DNA from: Vibrio tasmaniensis 1F-187
GTDB lineage: Bacteria; Pseudomonadota; Gammaproteobacteria; Enterobacterales; Vibrionaceae
Reading direction: 5' to 3'
Assembly (NCBI RefSeq): GCF_000272405.2
Contig: NZ_AJZM02000352.1
Coordinates: 1-54,377, forward strand
DNA: 54,377 nucleotides
The notes under the pieces were generated by a model. It was not told the origin of the DNA. It ran no database searches and saw only the letters and a list, made by a program, of their open reading frames with translations. Positions 18,106-29,949 of this stretch are shown piece after piece. Each line of letters starts with the position of its first letter. The first letter of the stretch is position 1. The translations under genes and the position numbers were made by a program.

Positions 18106-19758
18106 ATGACTTCAAATACAGTTCCTGCTTCAGGGTCAACAGCAGAGGCTTCGAATGCATCTCCAGTTCTGACCATAGATAAATTGTCTGTCGGGTTTGG
18201 GCGTAAAGACTCGATAGAACAAGTGACGCAAGACGTCTCGTTGGAGATATACAAAGGTGAGACACTCGCGCTGGTGGGCGAGAGTGGCTCCGGTAAATCG
18301 GTCACGGCTAACTCGATTTTAAAGCTGTTACCTAAAGGTTCATCGCACTACTTAAACGGTAAGATTAACTTCTCTGGCACCGATATTCTGAGTTGTTCTG
18401 AAAGGCAATTGCGAGGGATTCGTGGTGGCCGCATTGGCATGATCTTTCAAGAGCCTATGGTTTCGCTTAATCCACTTCATCGAGTCGGTAAGCAGCTGGT
18501 TGAAACCCTCGCGATTCACCGAGGTATGCGAACCAATAAAGCTCAAGCCTTGGCGATAGAGTGGCTTTCAAAGGTGGGTATTCGTTACCCAGAGCAGAAG
18601 ATATCAGCGTACCCACACGAGCTATCAGGTGGAGAGCGTCAGCGTGTAATGATCGCAATGGCTCTGATTAACGAACCTGAGCTACTTATCGCTGATGAGC
18701 CGACAACCGCATTGGATGTATCGGTACAAGCGCAGATTTTGGATTTGTTGAAAGACCTGCAACAAGAATTGGGTATGGCGATGCTTTTCATTACTCATGA
18801 CTTAAGTATCGTTCGTAAGATTGCCGACAGAGTAGCGGTAATGAAAGATGGTCGCTTGGTTGAAAGTAACGACTGTCATACCCTGTTTAATGCGCCTGCT
18901 CACCCTTATACGCAAAAGCTTATCAACTCTGACCCGAAAGGCTTGCCCGTTCCTGTGTCACCCGAAAGCAAACCGCTACTCGATGTAAATCAACTTCGTG
19001 TTTGGTTCCCGATCACGGGCGGTTTATTCAAGCGAACCATTTCTCATGTCAAAGCCGTAACCGACATGGAGTTCACTTTGAAGAAAGGGCACTCAATCGG
19101 TTTAGTTGGCGAAAGTGGTTCTGGTAAATCGACGACTGGTATGGCGATACTTAAGCTGGTGGATAGTGAAGGGTCAATTACCTACTCGAGTGAACAGCTT
19201 CAAGGTTTAGATCGAAAACAGATGCTTCCGTTTAGAAGCCGTATGCAAGTGGTCTTCCAAGACCCGTTTTCTGCGCTAAACCCGAGAATGTCGGTCGCTC
19301 AGGTGATTGGCGAAGGTTTGTTAGTGCATCAACAATTCGATGAGCACGAACTCGACCAACGCATCTGTGACGTAATGAAAGAGGTTGACCTCGATCCTGA
19401 AACTCGTCACCGTTACCCAAATGAGTTTTCTGGCGGTCAAAGGCAGCGAATTGCGATTGCTCGTGCTTTGATCCTTAAGCCAGAGTTTATCTTGCTCGAT
19501 GAACCAACATCGTCACTCGACAGAACCGTTCAAGCTCAAGTACTGGATTTGCTGAAGTCACTTCAAGAAAAGTATGGCCTGACCTATTTGTTTATCAGTC
19601 ATGATCTGAATGTCGTGAAATCCTTATGTCATTACACCATTGTGATGAAAGCTGGCGAGGTGATAGAGAAGGGCGACACTGAGACTTTGTTTGGTAATCC
19701 GCAACATGAATACACCAAGCAACTTGTCAGCCTTTCGAATGTTGGTGGTGCGCTATAA
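18106..19758 (+). CDS. yejF: peptide ABC transporter ATP-binding protein YejF
   Basis: This 550 aa protein fuses two ABC ATPase domains, as YejF does. Domain 1 has Walker A GESGSGKS (near 56), signature LSGGERQR and Walker B LLIADEPT. Domain 2 has GESGSGKST (near 343), FSGGQRQR and FILLDEPTSSLD. Each domain ends with the oligopeptide-transporter C-terminal motif around HPYTQKL and HEYTKQL. Both ATP sites look intact. It is last in yejABEF. Confidence 0.94.
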   Translation: MTSNTVPASGSTAEASNASPVLTIDKLSVGFGRKDSIEQVTQDVSLEIYKGETLALVGESGSGKSVTANSILKLLPKGSSHYLNGKINFSGTDILSCSERQLRGIRGGRIGMIFQEPMVSLNPLHRVGKQLVETLAIHRGMRTNKAQALAIEWLSKVGIRYPEQKISAYPHELSGGERQRVMIAMALINEPELLIADEPTTALDVSVQAQILDLLKDLQQELGMAMLFITHDLSIVRKIADRVAVMKDGRLVESNDCHTLFNAPAHPYTQKLINSDPKGLPVPVSPESKPLLDVNQLRVWFPITGGLFKRTISHVKAVTDMEFTLKKGHSIGLVGESGSGKSTTGMAILKLVDSEGSITYSSEQLQGLDRKQMLPFRSRMQVVFQDPFSALNPRMSVAQVIGEGLLVHQQFDEHELDQRICDVMKEVDLDPETRHRYPNEFSGGQRQRIAIARALILKPEFILLDEPTSSLDRTVQAQVLDLLKSLQEKYGLTYLFISHDLNVVKSLCHYTIVMKAGEVIEKGDTETLFGNPQHEYTKQLVSLSNVGGAL

Positions 19759-19874
19759 AGTGGGTGCGTAACGAGAACAAAAGAGTGCTCGGTGAATTCA
19801 ACATGGTCATTTTGTTGTTTTAAGATTACACTGCGCCCAATATTTCAGAAGTACATATTTAGGTAGAGGTCACC

Positions 19875-20420
19875 ATGGACCAAGAACATTACGAAGACGC
19901 TGACTACGAAGGTCAAGAGCTGGGCGAAGAAGGCGAAGAGATTGAGATTGAAGCAATTGGTATTGATGTATCGTCTCAGCCCATCGAACTCTACAAAGTG
20001 TTTAAAATTGCTAACTTAGTGAGTGGTGGCGGTGAAGCTAAACACATCATTTCTGAAGGTTATGTAGCGGTTAATGGTGAATTAGAAACTCGTAAACGTC
20101 GTAAAATGTACGATGGCGACTTCTTTGAATTCAACCAAGAGTACTATGTAGTGGTGTGTGATCAGCCAGTACAAGAAGAATCAGAACAGCCGAAAAAGAA
20201 AGAAGCGCCTAAAAAAGAGAACAAGGCGAAGAAAGGTCAGTCTAAAAAGGATTCTAAGAAGAAAGAATCTAAGAAAAGCAAAGCAGAAATGCTAAGCGCA
20301 ACGGCTGAACCAAAGAAAGAGAAAAAAGAGAAGAAAGAAAAAAAGCCGAAAAAGAAAGCGGATACGCCAAAGCCAACACGTGACGACAAAAGCGGCCGTA
20401 ACTCGATTGAATTCTTTTAA
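19875..20420 (+). CDS. S4-domain RNA-binding protein with acidic head and lysine-rich tail
   Basis: This 181 aa protein has three parts. Residues 1-30 are strongly acidic (many Asp/Glu). Residues about 36-95 are an S4-type RNA-binding domain of the YbcJ kind (VFKIANLVSGGGEAKHII ... VAVNGELETRKRRKM). Residues about 103-165 are dominated by Lys and Glu and are probably disordered. YbcJ proteins are normally only about 70 aa, so head and tail are additions. The role is presumably in ribosome or structured-RNA binding; the target is unknown. AGAGGTCACC precedes the ATG. It is a single gene between yejF and the convergent atp operon. Confidence 0.85.
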   Translation: MDQEHYEDADYEGQELGEEGEEIEIEAIGIDVSSQPIELYKVFKIANLVSGGGEAKHIISEGYVAVNGELETRKRRKMYDGDFFEFNQEYYVVVCDQPVQEESEQPKKKEAPKKENKAKKGQSKKDSKKKESKKSKAEMLSATAEPKKEKKEKKEKKPKKKADTPKPTRDDKSGRNSIEFF

Positions 20421-20480
20421 ACTACAGTTCTAAACGACTGCTCTAAACTGCTTTTCTAAAACGAATCTTTTAAAACTATT
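20411..20480 (+). repeat. degenerate tandem repeat around the S4 gene stop codon
   Basis: The end of the gene (ATTCTTTTAAACTACA) is followed by related units GTTCTAAACGACT, GCTCTAAACT, GCTTTTCTAAAACGA and ATCTTTTAAAAC. Units are about 11-15 bases, each with a TAA. They lie between the stop codon and the terminator at 20532. Confidence 0.5.
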
Positions 20481-20531
20481 CGTTTGAACATCAAGCAACG
20501 TTAGACCTAGGTTTTACGTTACGCAGATATC

Positions 20532-20561
20532 AAAAGGCTCACTAGTTAGTGAGCCTTTTTT
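20532..20561. terminator. terminator between S4 gene and atpC
   Basis: AAAAGGCTCACTA pairs with TAGTGAGCCTTTT around a minimal loop and is followed by T residues on the plus strand. A residues on the left give a shorter U tract on the minus strand, so it probably serves both the S4 gene and the atp operon. Confidence 0.88.
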
Positions 20562-20604
20562 GTATTTGTTTGCTAGCACAGCTAACGGCCAATAACGCTT
20601 ATTC

Positions 20605-21048
20605 TCAGTGTCGAGTGCGAGAAGACGTCAGTTCTGATGCGCGAAGCTGAGCAACGGCTTTTGCGAGTTCAAGCTGAGCTTGTGCAAAGTTGATGTCTAC
20701 ATTGCCCTTATTGATATTCTCTAGGGCTGCATATTTCGCTTCTTCTGCGCGAGCGCGGTCAATATCTTGGCCGTGCAAGGCAGTATCGGCTAACACCGTT
20801 ACCACATCCGGCTGAACTTCTAGCATCCCGCCAGAAACATAAAGCACTTGTCCCTCTGACTTAGGGTCTGTGACAAACACTGTCACGCCAGGCTTTATTT
20901 TACTGAGAAGCGGGGAGTGACCCGGGCGGATCCCCAGCTCACCATCAGCGCCAGAAACGGCTAGGGCATACGCTGGACCTGAAAACAGCGTACCTTCCGC
21001 ACTTACAATATTAAGTTGAAATGTATTATCTGTAATTCCGATAGCCAT
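20605..21048 (-). CDS. atpC: F1Fo ATP synthase epsilon subunit
   Basis: This 147 aa epsilon subunit of the F1 central stalk couples rotation and inhibits ATP hydrolysis. The N-terminal beta-sandwich shows LNIVSAEGTLFSG and the conserved GELGIRPGHSPLL motif (about 37-49). The C-terminal helical hairpin contains Ala-rich repeats (about 95-140). It is slightly longer than E. coli AtpC. It is the last gene of the operon, 14 bases after atpD, with a terminator about 45 bases further on. Confidence 0.95.
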   Translation of the reverse strand: MAIGITDNTFQLNIVSAEGTLFSGPAYALAVSGADGELGIRPGHSPLLSKIKPGVTVFVTDPKSEGQVLYVSGGMLEVQPDVVTVLADTALHGQDIDRARAEEAKYAALENINKGNVDINFAQAQLELAKAVAQLRASELTSSRTRH

Positions 21049-21062
21049 GGTGCACCTGCCTC

Positions 21063-23365
<2,303 letters not shown>

Positions 23366-23409
23366 CTGCTCCTAATTTGTTTTGATTTCCAGCCAACAAA
23401 CCGGAGCGT

Positions 23410-24951
23410 TTACCAAGCTTTCAACGCTACAAAGTCACCGAGAAGCTTTGCAAGTGCACTGTCGATCTCGTCGTTGTAGTCACCGTTAGCGTTAATGGTG
23501 TCGAACAACTCTGGGTTTTGGCCCTTTGCGTAAGCAATTAATTCTTCTTCAAAACGCGCAACTTTGTGCAACTCTACGTCAGCCAAATAGCCTTTTTCTG
23601 CTGCGTAGATAACCGTTGCTTGCTCTGCGACAGACATCGGCGAGTATTGCTTTTGTTTCATCAGTTCGGTTACACGCTCACCATGATCAAGCTGCTTGCG
23701 CGTCATGTCGTCTAGGTCAGAAGAGAACTGAGCAAATGCGGCTAACTCACGGTATTGAGCTAATGATGTACGAATACCACCAGACAGTTTCTTGATGATC
23801 TTGCACTGTGCTGCACCACCCACACGAGATACCGAGATACCTGGGTCAACAGCAGGACGGAGACCTGAGTTGAATAGTTGGGTTTGTAGAAAAACCTGAC
23901 CATCAGTAATTGAGATTACGTTGGTTGGTACAAACGCCGATACGTCACCCGCTTGAGTTTCAATGATCGGAAGCGCGGTTAATGAACCTGTTTGGCCTTT
24001 CACTTCACCATTTGTGAACTTCTCAACGTATTCTGCATTTACTCGTGCCGCACGTTCTAGTAGGCGTGAGTGAAGGTAGAATACGTCGCCAGGGAAGGCT
24101 TCACGACCCGGTGGGCGTTTAAGTAGCAATGAGATTTGACGGTAAGCGACGGCTTGTTTTGATAGGTCATCATAGATGATCAGTGCATCTTCACCGCGGT
24201 CACGGAAGTATTCGCCCATGGTACAACCCGCATAAGGTGCTAGGTATTGAAGCGCGGCTGATTCTGATGCTGAGGCTACAACTACGATGGTGTTTTTAAG
24301 CGCATCGTGATCTTCGAGTTTACGAACAACGTTTGCGATAGTAGATGCTTTCTGGCCAATAGCCACGTACACACATTTGATGCCAGAATCTTTCTGATTG
24401 ATGATCGCATCGATAGCTAGCGCGGTTTTACCCGTCTGACGGTCACCGATGATAAGTTCACGTTGACCACGACCGATAGGCACCATGGTATCAACGGCTT
24501 TATAACCAGTTTGAATTGGTTGATCGACGGACTTACGCTCGATTACGCCGGGTGCAATTACTTCTACAGGGTCGAGTCGGTCGCAACTCACTGGGCCTTT
24601 GCCATCGATTGGCTCACCTAGTGTGTTCACTACACGGCCAAGAAGTCCATTACCTACGGGTACTTCCAAGATACGACCTGTCCCTTTCACTTTCATACCT
24701 TCAGATAGGTCAGTGTAGGGACCCATAACCACGGCACCGACTGAGTGCGTGTCAAGGTTAAGAGCAAGAGCGTATTTGCCACCAGGAAGTTCGATCATCT
24801 CACCCTGCATGACATCCGCAAGGCCGTTAATGGTAATGATGCCGTCACGAACCGAGACTATGGTGCCTTCGTTGCGAGCTTCGGTGCTCACATTAAACTT
24901 CGAGATGCGATCTTCGATTAGATCACTGATTTCATTTGAATTTAATTGCAT
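23410..24951 (-). CDS. atpA: F1Fo ATP synthase alpha subunit
   Basis: This 513 aa protein (same length as E. coli AtpA) is the non-catalytic nucleotide-binding subunit that forms the alpha3beta3 ring. Walker A GDRQTGKT is at 169-176. The alpha signature [14 protein letters not shown] provides the arginine finger to the beta catalytic site. The N-terminal [12 protein letters not shown] segment, which binds delta, is present. The stop is 44 bases before atpG. Confidence 0.97.
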   Translation of the reverse strand: MQLNSNEISDLIEDRISKFNVSTEARNEGTIVSVRDGIITINGLADVMQGEMIELPGGKYALALNLDTHSVGAVVMGPYTDLSEGMKVKGTGRILEVPVGNGLLGRVVNTLGEPIDGKGPVSCDRLDPVEVIAPGVIERKSVDQPIQTGYKAVDTMVPIGRGQRELIIGDRQTGKTALAIDAIINQKDSGIKCVYVAIGQKASTIANVVRKLEDHDALKNTIVVVASASESAALQYLAPYAGCTMGEYFRDRGEDALIIYDDLSKQAVAYRQISLLLKRPPGREAFPGDVFYLHSRLLERAARVNAEYVEKFTNGEVKGQTGSLTALPIIETQAGDVSAFVPTNVISITDGQVFLQTQLFNSGLRPAVDPGISVSRVGGAAQCKIIKKLSGGIRTSLAQYRELAAFAQFSSDLDDMTRKQLDHGERVTELMKQKQYSPMSVAEQATVIYAAEKGYLADVELHKVARFEEELIAYAKGQNPELFDTINANGDYNDEIDSALAKLLGDFVALKAW

Positions 24952-24960
24952 AATTGTTAC

Positions 24961-25512
24961 CTATCTCGCGTGAAGTTGATGGGCTAATCGGCTAATTGAT
25001 GTGTTCAAAGAACCATCGATGACGGTTTCACCCGCCTTGATGACGATCCCGCCAACCAGCGAGTCATCAATAACCTGTTCCATTTCAACCTGACGTTCTA
25101 ATTTCTTCTCAAGTGCAGCAGTGAGTGATGTAACTTGATCTTGTGTAAGCAATTCTGAACTGGTGACAGTGACAGGGATTACACGTTCATGTTCGTCCTT
25201 TAGGTCGCTGAACAAGTTAAACAAGTCTCTGATCACTGCAAGACGGCCATTTTCAGCCAAGACTTTAATGAGATTAATGACGTGGTCATCAACGAGTCCT
25301 TGGCAAACGTGAATGATGAGATTGACCAGTTCTTCAGATTGCTGTGTATGAACACCTTCTGCTGATGAAATCTGCTTAGCGATCGTTTCTTCTTCCGCTA
25401 CCGTCACAAGAATGGACAGCATTGAGTGCCACTCTTGTAACTTGTTTTCACCTAAAGCAAAGTCGAATGATGCTTTAGCGTAGGGATGAGCAATATTGGT
25501 GTAATCTGACAT
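24961..25512 (-). CDS. atpH: F1Fo ATP synthase delta subunit
   Basis: This 183 aa peripheral-stalk subunit links the b dimer to the top of F1. The N-terminal helical domain begins with [14 protein letters not shown], the typical delta start. The C-terminal part has the conserved [29 protein letters not shown] block ending in a basic helix. It is a few residues longer than E. coli AtpH. It lies nine bases before atpA and eleven after atpF. Confidence 0.95.
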   Translation of the reverse strand: MSDYTNIAHPYAKASFDFALGENKLQEWHSMLSILVTVAEEETIAKQISSAEGVHTQQSEELVNLIIHVCQGLVDDHVINLIKVLAENGRLAVIRDLFNLFSDLKDEHERVIPVTVTSSELLTQDQVTSLTAALEKKLERQVEMEQVIDDSLVGGIVIKAGETVIDGSLNTSISRLAHQLHAR

Positions 25513-25523
25513 ATTGCCTCCGT

Positions 25524-25994
25524 TTAGAGTTCGCTTATCATTTGATCAACTAACGCTCGGTTCGTTTCAGAATCTAGGTTTTTGCTAATCAATTTCTGTG
25601 CACTTTGAATAACAGCATCTGCCATATCCGCCTGAAGTTCACGGCGTAACTTTTGACGTTCGCCTTCTAGCTCAGCTCTACCTTGTTCTAAGATGCGTGC
25701 CTTTTCTTGCTCACCTTCTTGGTGAGCTAAGGTGATGATTTCGTTGCGGCGTTTTTTGCCTTGCTCAATCAGTTCGGTCACATTTTTTTTCGCATCTGCG
25801 ACGAGTTGTGCGCCATTTGATTTTGCTAGTTCTAGCTCTTTTGCTGCATTCTCTGAGTGGCGTAAACCATCAGCGATTTCTTTTTGGCGCTCGTCTAACA
25901 TCGCGGTGAGAGGGGGCCATACATATTTCATGCATAGCCAAACAAAAATCACGAATGAGATTGCTTGACCAAACATGCTGGCATTTAAATTCAT
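25524..25994 (-). CDS. atpF: F1Fo ATP synthase b subunit
   Basis: This 156 aa peripheral-stalk subunit has the standard length. An N-terminal membrane helix (about 5-26, with Asn2 and a MKYVWPP exit motif) is followed by a long charged amphipathic helix (about 30-140) that dimerises, and a C-terminal delta-binding region. It lies between atpE and atpH. Confidence 0.95.
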   Translation of the reverse strand: MNLNASMFGQAISFVIFVWLCMKYVWPPLTAMLDERQKEIADGLRHSENAAKELELAKSNGAQLVADAKKNVTELIEQGKKRRNEIITLAHQEGEQEKARILEQGRAELEGERQKLRRELQADMADAVIQSAQKLISKNLDSETNRALVDQMISEL

Positions 25995-26048
25995 ACCTTC
26001 CTCACTAAATCTTGATTATTTACAAATCGATCTTTTCAAAGCTTTTAA

Positions 26049-26285
26049 TTAAGCAACGGCAAAGATGATGTATAGACCGATACCAACACCGATCATCGGT
26101 ACAGCATCCACAAGGCCCATCATGATGAAGAATTGAGTACGAAGCATTGGAGTAAGGTCTGGTTGACGAGCAACACCTTCAAGGTATTTACCTGCTAAGT
26201 TACCAATACCAGATGCTGCACCCGCTGCACCTAAACCGATCAGTAATGCACCTGCTACATATAAAACTGCGCTTACGATATCCAT
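26049..26285 (-). CDS. atpE: F1Fo ATP synthase c subunit
   Basis: This 78 aa proteolipid forms the rotor ring. A Gly/Ala-rich first helix (about 7-32) is followed by the polar loop ARQPDL and the second helix with ion-carrying Asp60 in [10 protein letters not shown]. Asp rather than Glu at that position and the absence of the Gln/Glu/Ser sodium signature argue for proton coupling. The sequence is closer to the enterobacterial type than I would expect from the usual Vibrio c subunit, consistent with a second, distinct ATPase; that comparison is from memory. Confidence 0.95.
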   Translation of the reverse strand: MDIVSAVLYVAGALLIGLGAAGAASGIGNLAGKYLEGVARQPDLTPMLRTQFFIMMGLVDAVPMIGVGIGLYIIFAVA

Positions 26286-26330
26286 TTGTATCTCCGATAA
26301 ATAATTTGTTAGTTAATTTTCAGTTATTAA

Positions 26331-27504
<1,174 letters not shown>

Positions 27505-27575
27505 AATAAAACCCTATATTTAACAGTGTAAGTCAATATAAAACACAGTTTGAATATGTTTTGTTACTAGCACTT

Positions 27576-27621
27576 ACTTGTTAATAGCAATTTGACTTGT
27601 TAATAAACCTTTACTTGTTAA
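27576..27621. repeat. three direct repeats ACTTGTTAA upstream of atpI
   Basis: ACTTGTTAA occurs at 27576-27584, 27595-27603 and 27613-27621, at periods of 19 and 18 bases, 72 to 117 bases before the atpI start. Seen from the operon strand it is TTAACAAGT three times. Equal spacing near a promoter suggests tandem binding sites for a regulator; repeat slippage is the alternative. Confidence 0.6.
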
Positions 27622-28080
27622 CAAAGAAATAATCTTTCTGGCTTTATATCTCCTGACGAAATTAAACGATAAAAACTAATTCGCTATCGTTTCGACAAAA
27701 TATAAACTACGCCTAAAATTATGTGATCAAAACGACAAAAAGCGACATCAATAATTCCATTTTTGAAATGAATGTTTTTCATTTATGAAAGTAATAGTTG
27801 AATAACTTTATTCATGAGAATTTTTAATGCTTTATTTTTAGCGAAAATGGGCGTTTTTGTGAAAGAGTTTTAGCTACCAATTGGGCAAGTTACGATCTTA
27901 TCAATTACGTATATTCAAACACTTAGCGTCATTTATAAGTTGATTGTTGAGTGTGATTCTACAAGTGGATAAAGCAAGTTTAGTTAGCGATGAAAGCCGT
28001 CGTGCATTGAGTTATTTATTTGTACGGCGTTCTCTATCTAGAAGTGATTATTTTTCAAAATAGTTTGTCGTGACTTCATT

Positions 28081-28126
28081 CTTAACGCCTTTCAGGCGAT
28101 CCGAAACGGATAAGTCGGCGTTTAAG
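28081..28126. other. nested stem structure in atp/LysR intergenic region
   Basis: An outer stem CTTAACGCC/GGCGTTTAAG (one bulged base) encloses GCCT/AGGC and ATCCG-AAA-CGGAT hairpins. It could be a structured RNA or a DNA site. Nothing in the surroundings shows its function. Confidence 0.35.
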
Positions 28127-28145
28127 ATGAATATGATGGAAGAAA

Positions 28146-28177
28146 TTCAGCTCCTCACATGGATGTAAGGAGCTGAA
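28146..28177 (-). terminator. hairpin downstream of LysR gene, probable terminator
   Basis: TTCAGCTCCT pairs perfectly with AGGAGCTGAA, extended by an inner ACAT/ATGT stem. It lies 136 bases after the LysR stop. On the minus strand it is followed by ATTTCTTCC, a weak U tract. Confidence 0.5.
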
Positions 28178-28312
28178 GATAGGGTAAAAATCTGAAGGTT
28201 AGGGCACTAAGCCCAAGATAGAAAGGTCAAAACTCTGGATATTAGAGCTGGAATTTCTTGATGTGTTGCTCTATCAACCGCTTTTTAAGAAAACAAACTC
28301 AATCATGTCCCT

Positions 28313-29197
28313 CTATTCGTCTTCATAACTTAGATATTGAATACATAAGTCATGAAAAGCCTGCGCTTGTGGCGAGATCGTACGATCAGACAATCTGAAA
28401 ATACCGATCTGACGCTGTAAGGGCGGGTCAATCAATGGGATCCACACCAAACGGGTTTCATTGGTCGGGAAAGCCAACTTAGGTAGCGTGGTCACGCCTA
28501 TCCCGAGTTCTAACACCGAAAACAACGAAGTGATGTTCTCTACTGAATACAGAGCCTGTTCGCTGAGCATTCGTGCAGGTGTTGGGTCAAGTAGGGTACA
28601 AGTCCCGTTGCGAATGAAGGGTTGTTTTAACAAAGTTTGCCATTCTATTCCCTCTCGTTGAGAGGCGATAGGGTTGTCTTTGAGGCAGACCACACCAATA
28701 GGATCGGAAAGTAAAGGCGTGAAGTCGATGCTCTCTTCTTCTAAATGGGAGCTATTTCCGAGGGCAACGTCTACCTCTCCAGACAGTAATCTTGCTTCTA
28801 CACCCGCCGCATTATCATCAATTAAGCTTACCTCAACATTCGGGTACTGTTCACAAAAAGCCCCTAAAACACTAGGGATTAATTTTGCCGCTACTGATGG
28901 GACACTTGCTATTCGAACTCTTCCTTGTTGTCCTGCCGCGGCTGCGCGTAGGTCATTGTCTAATGCTTTGTAAACATTCAGGAATTGAATGATTTTTGGC
29001 AGGCATATTTCCCCGAAAGGTGTCAGGGTTGATTTGTTGCCTGTTTCAAACAGTGGCTGACCAAGTATTTTTTCTAGCTCTTTTATCGACGTAGAAAGTG
29101 CCGCTTGTGAGCGATTTGCGCGGTGAGATGCTGCTCGAAATCCGCCTTCTTCGACCACTAAAACAAAATGTTTTAACTGTTGTAGCTTAATACTCAT
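28313..29197 (-). CDS. LysR-family transcriptional regulator
   Basis: This 294 aa LTTR has an N-terminal winged helix (residues about 4-62: LQQLKHFVLVVEEGGFRAAS ... QAALSTSIKELEKILGQPLF) and a C-terminal inducer-binding domain (about 90-290). It is divergent from the RidA gene at 29355 with about 157 bases between. Two palindromes in that gap (29227-29263) fit the recognition and activation sites of an LTTR. It is therefore the likely activator of the RidA-ALDH-M19-BCCT cluster. The inducer is unknown. Confidence 0.93.
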   Translation of the reverse strand: MSIKLQQLKHFVLVVEEGGFRAASHRANRSQAALSTSIKELEKILGQPLFETGNKSTLTPFGEICLPKIIQFLNVYKALDNDLRAAAAGQQGRVRIASVPSVAAKLIPSVLGAFCEQYPNVEVSLIDDNAAGVEARLLSGEVDVALGNSSHLEEESIDFTPLLSDPIGVVCLKDNPIASQREGIEWQTLLKQPFIRNGTCTLLDPTPARMLSEQALYSVENITSLFSVLELGIGVTTLPKLAFPTNETRLVWIPLIDPPLQRQIGIFRLSDRTISPQAQAFHDLCIQYLSYEDE

Positions 29198-29226
29198 GGC
29201 ACTGATCCTTCTCTAGCCCTTGCTAT

Positions 29227-29263
29227 ACCTTACTTTCCGTAAGGTGATAGATTTTATTTATCA
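29227..29263. promoter_or_regulatory. tandem palindromes in LysR/RidA divergent promoter
   Basis: ACCTTAC-TTTCC-GTAAGGT (29227-29245, perfect 7-bp arms, containing a T-N11-A LysR box TTAC...GTAA) is followed by TGATA-N9-TATCA (29245-29263). Centres are 18 bases apart, the arrangement expected for LTTR recognition and activation sites. Confidence 0.6.
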
Positions 29264-29354
29264 AATGCACAAAATTTACCGTTAGATTTATCAGCCGTCA
29301 AGGTGCAGTATTTAACCATCTTGAAACATAGTTGTTACAAAGTTGGATGAAATC

Positions 29355-29753
29355 GTGAACGCACAAACTAAAAAATACCCAGTAAAAACCGAGCTTTTCG
29401 CTTCAAAAGCACCACTAGAGTGGGCAATCGTTAATAACGGCACTCTATACACAGCGCAGATTCCAATTGATGAAACTGGCGCAGTAGTAGAAGGCGGTAT
29501 CGAAGCGCAAACGCGTCAGACTTTTAACAACCTTGTTCATACGTTGGAGTGTGCAGGCGAATCTATGGATTCAGTGCTGCAAGTTCTGATTTACGTGACA
29601 GACCGTGAATATCTAAAAACGGTCAACAGCGTATACGGAGAATACTTCAATGCACCTTATCCAAACCGTGCTGCGGTCGTCGTTGCAGGGTTAGCAAGAG
29701 AAGAAATGTTGGTTGAGTTCGTGGTTTACGCATCGGCGTCTCAACCTGAATAA
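29355..29753 (+). CDS. RidA/YjgF-family enamine/imine deaminase
   Basis: RidA proteins are small trimeric enzymes that hydrolyse reactive imines or enamines formed by amino-acid-type enzymes, releasing ammonia. This protein (132 aa from the chosen start) has the family core: AQIPIDETGAVVEGG, the QTRQTFNNL helix, and the conserved active-site segment PNRAAVVVAGLAR ... VEFVVYAS with catalytic Arg and Glu. The start is ambiguous; I prefer GTG 29355 with GGATG just upstream over TTG 29343. As first gene of the cluster it suggests that the pathway makes an imine intermediate. Confidence 0.9.
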   Translation: MNAQTKKYPVKTELFASKAPLEWAIVNNGTLYTAQIPIDETGAVVEGGIEAQTRQTFNNLVHTLECAGESMDSVLQVLIYVTDREYLKTVNSVYGEYFNAPYPNRAAVVVAGLAREEMLVEFVVYASASQPE

Positions 29754-29949
29754 TTCGACTGTGAACTAAGGCTATTTGCGGATCAAAACTCTTTTAAATT
29801 GAAGTGGTTTATTGATACAAGCGACTTGGTTCACTTTAGAAACAAAATATACATCTTATTTTAGCAATTAATTGCCTGAATATTAACAGTTTATTAATTA
29901 ACCAGATGGTTGCCAGACTCAACCGCAACCTAACCGTTACAAGGACAGA

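Larger units (their letters stand above)
27505..28312. other. 808-base intergenic region upstream of atp operon
   Basis: The region lies between the LysR stop and the atpI start, and I see no credible gene in it. It holds three direct repeats of ACTTGTTAA (27576-27621), a nested stem structure at 28081-28126, and a long inverted repeat at 28146-28177. The middle part (about 27640-28080) is A+T-rich without distinct signals. The atp promoter must lie here, but I could not fix it. A small RNA is possible. Confidence 0.5.

Noticed and set aside
26049..26285. Sodium-coupled ATP synthase
   Set aside because: The ion-binding position is Asp60 followed by Ala, without the Gln and Glu-Ser signature of sodium c rings.
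28081..28126. Integron attC-like site (AACGCC ... GGCGTT)
   Set aside because: The arms resemble attC ends, but the length, missing inner simple sites and lack of cassette-like genes do not fit.
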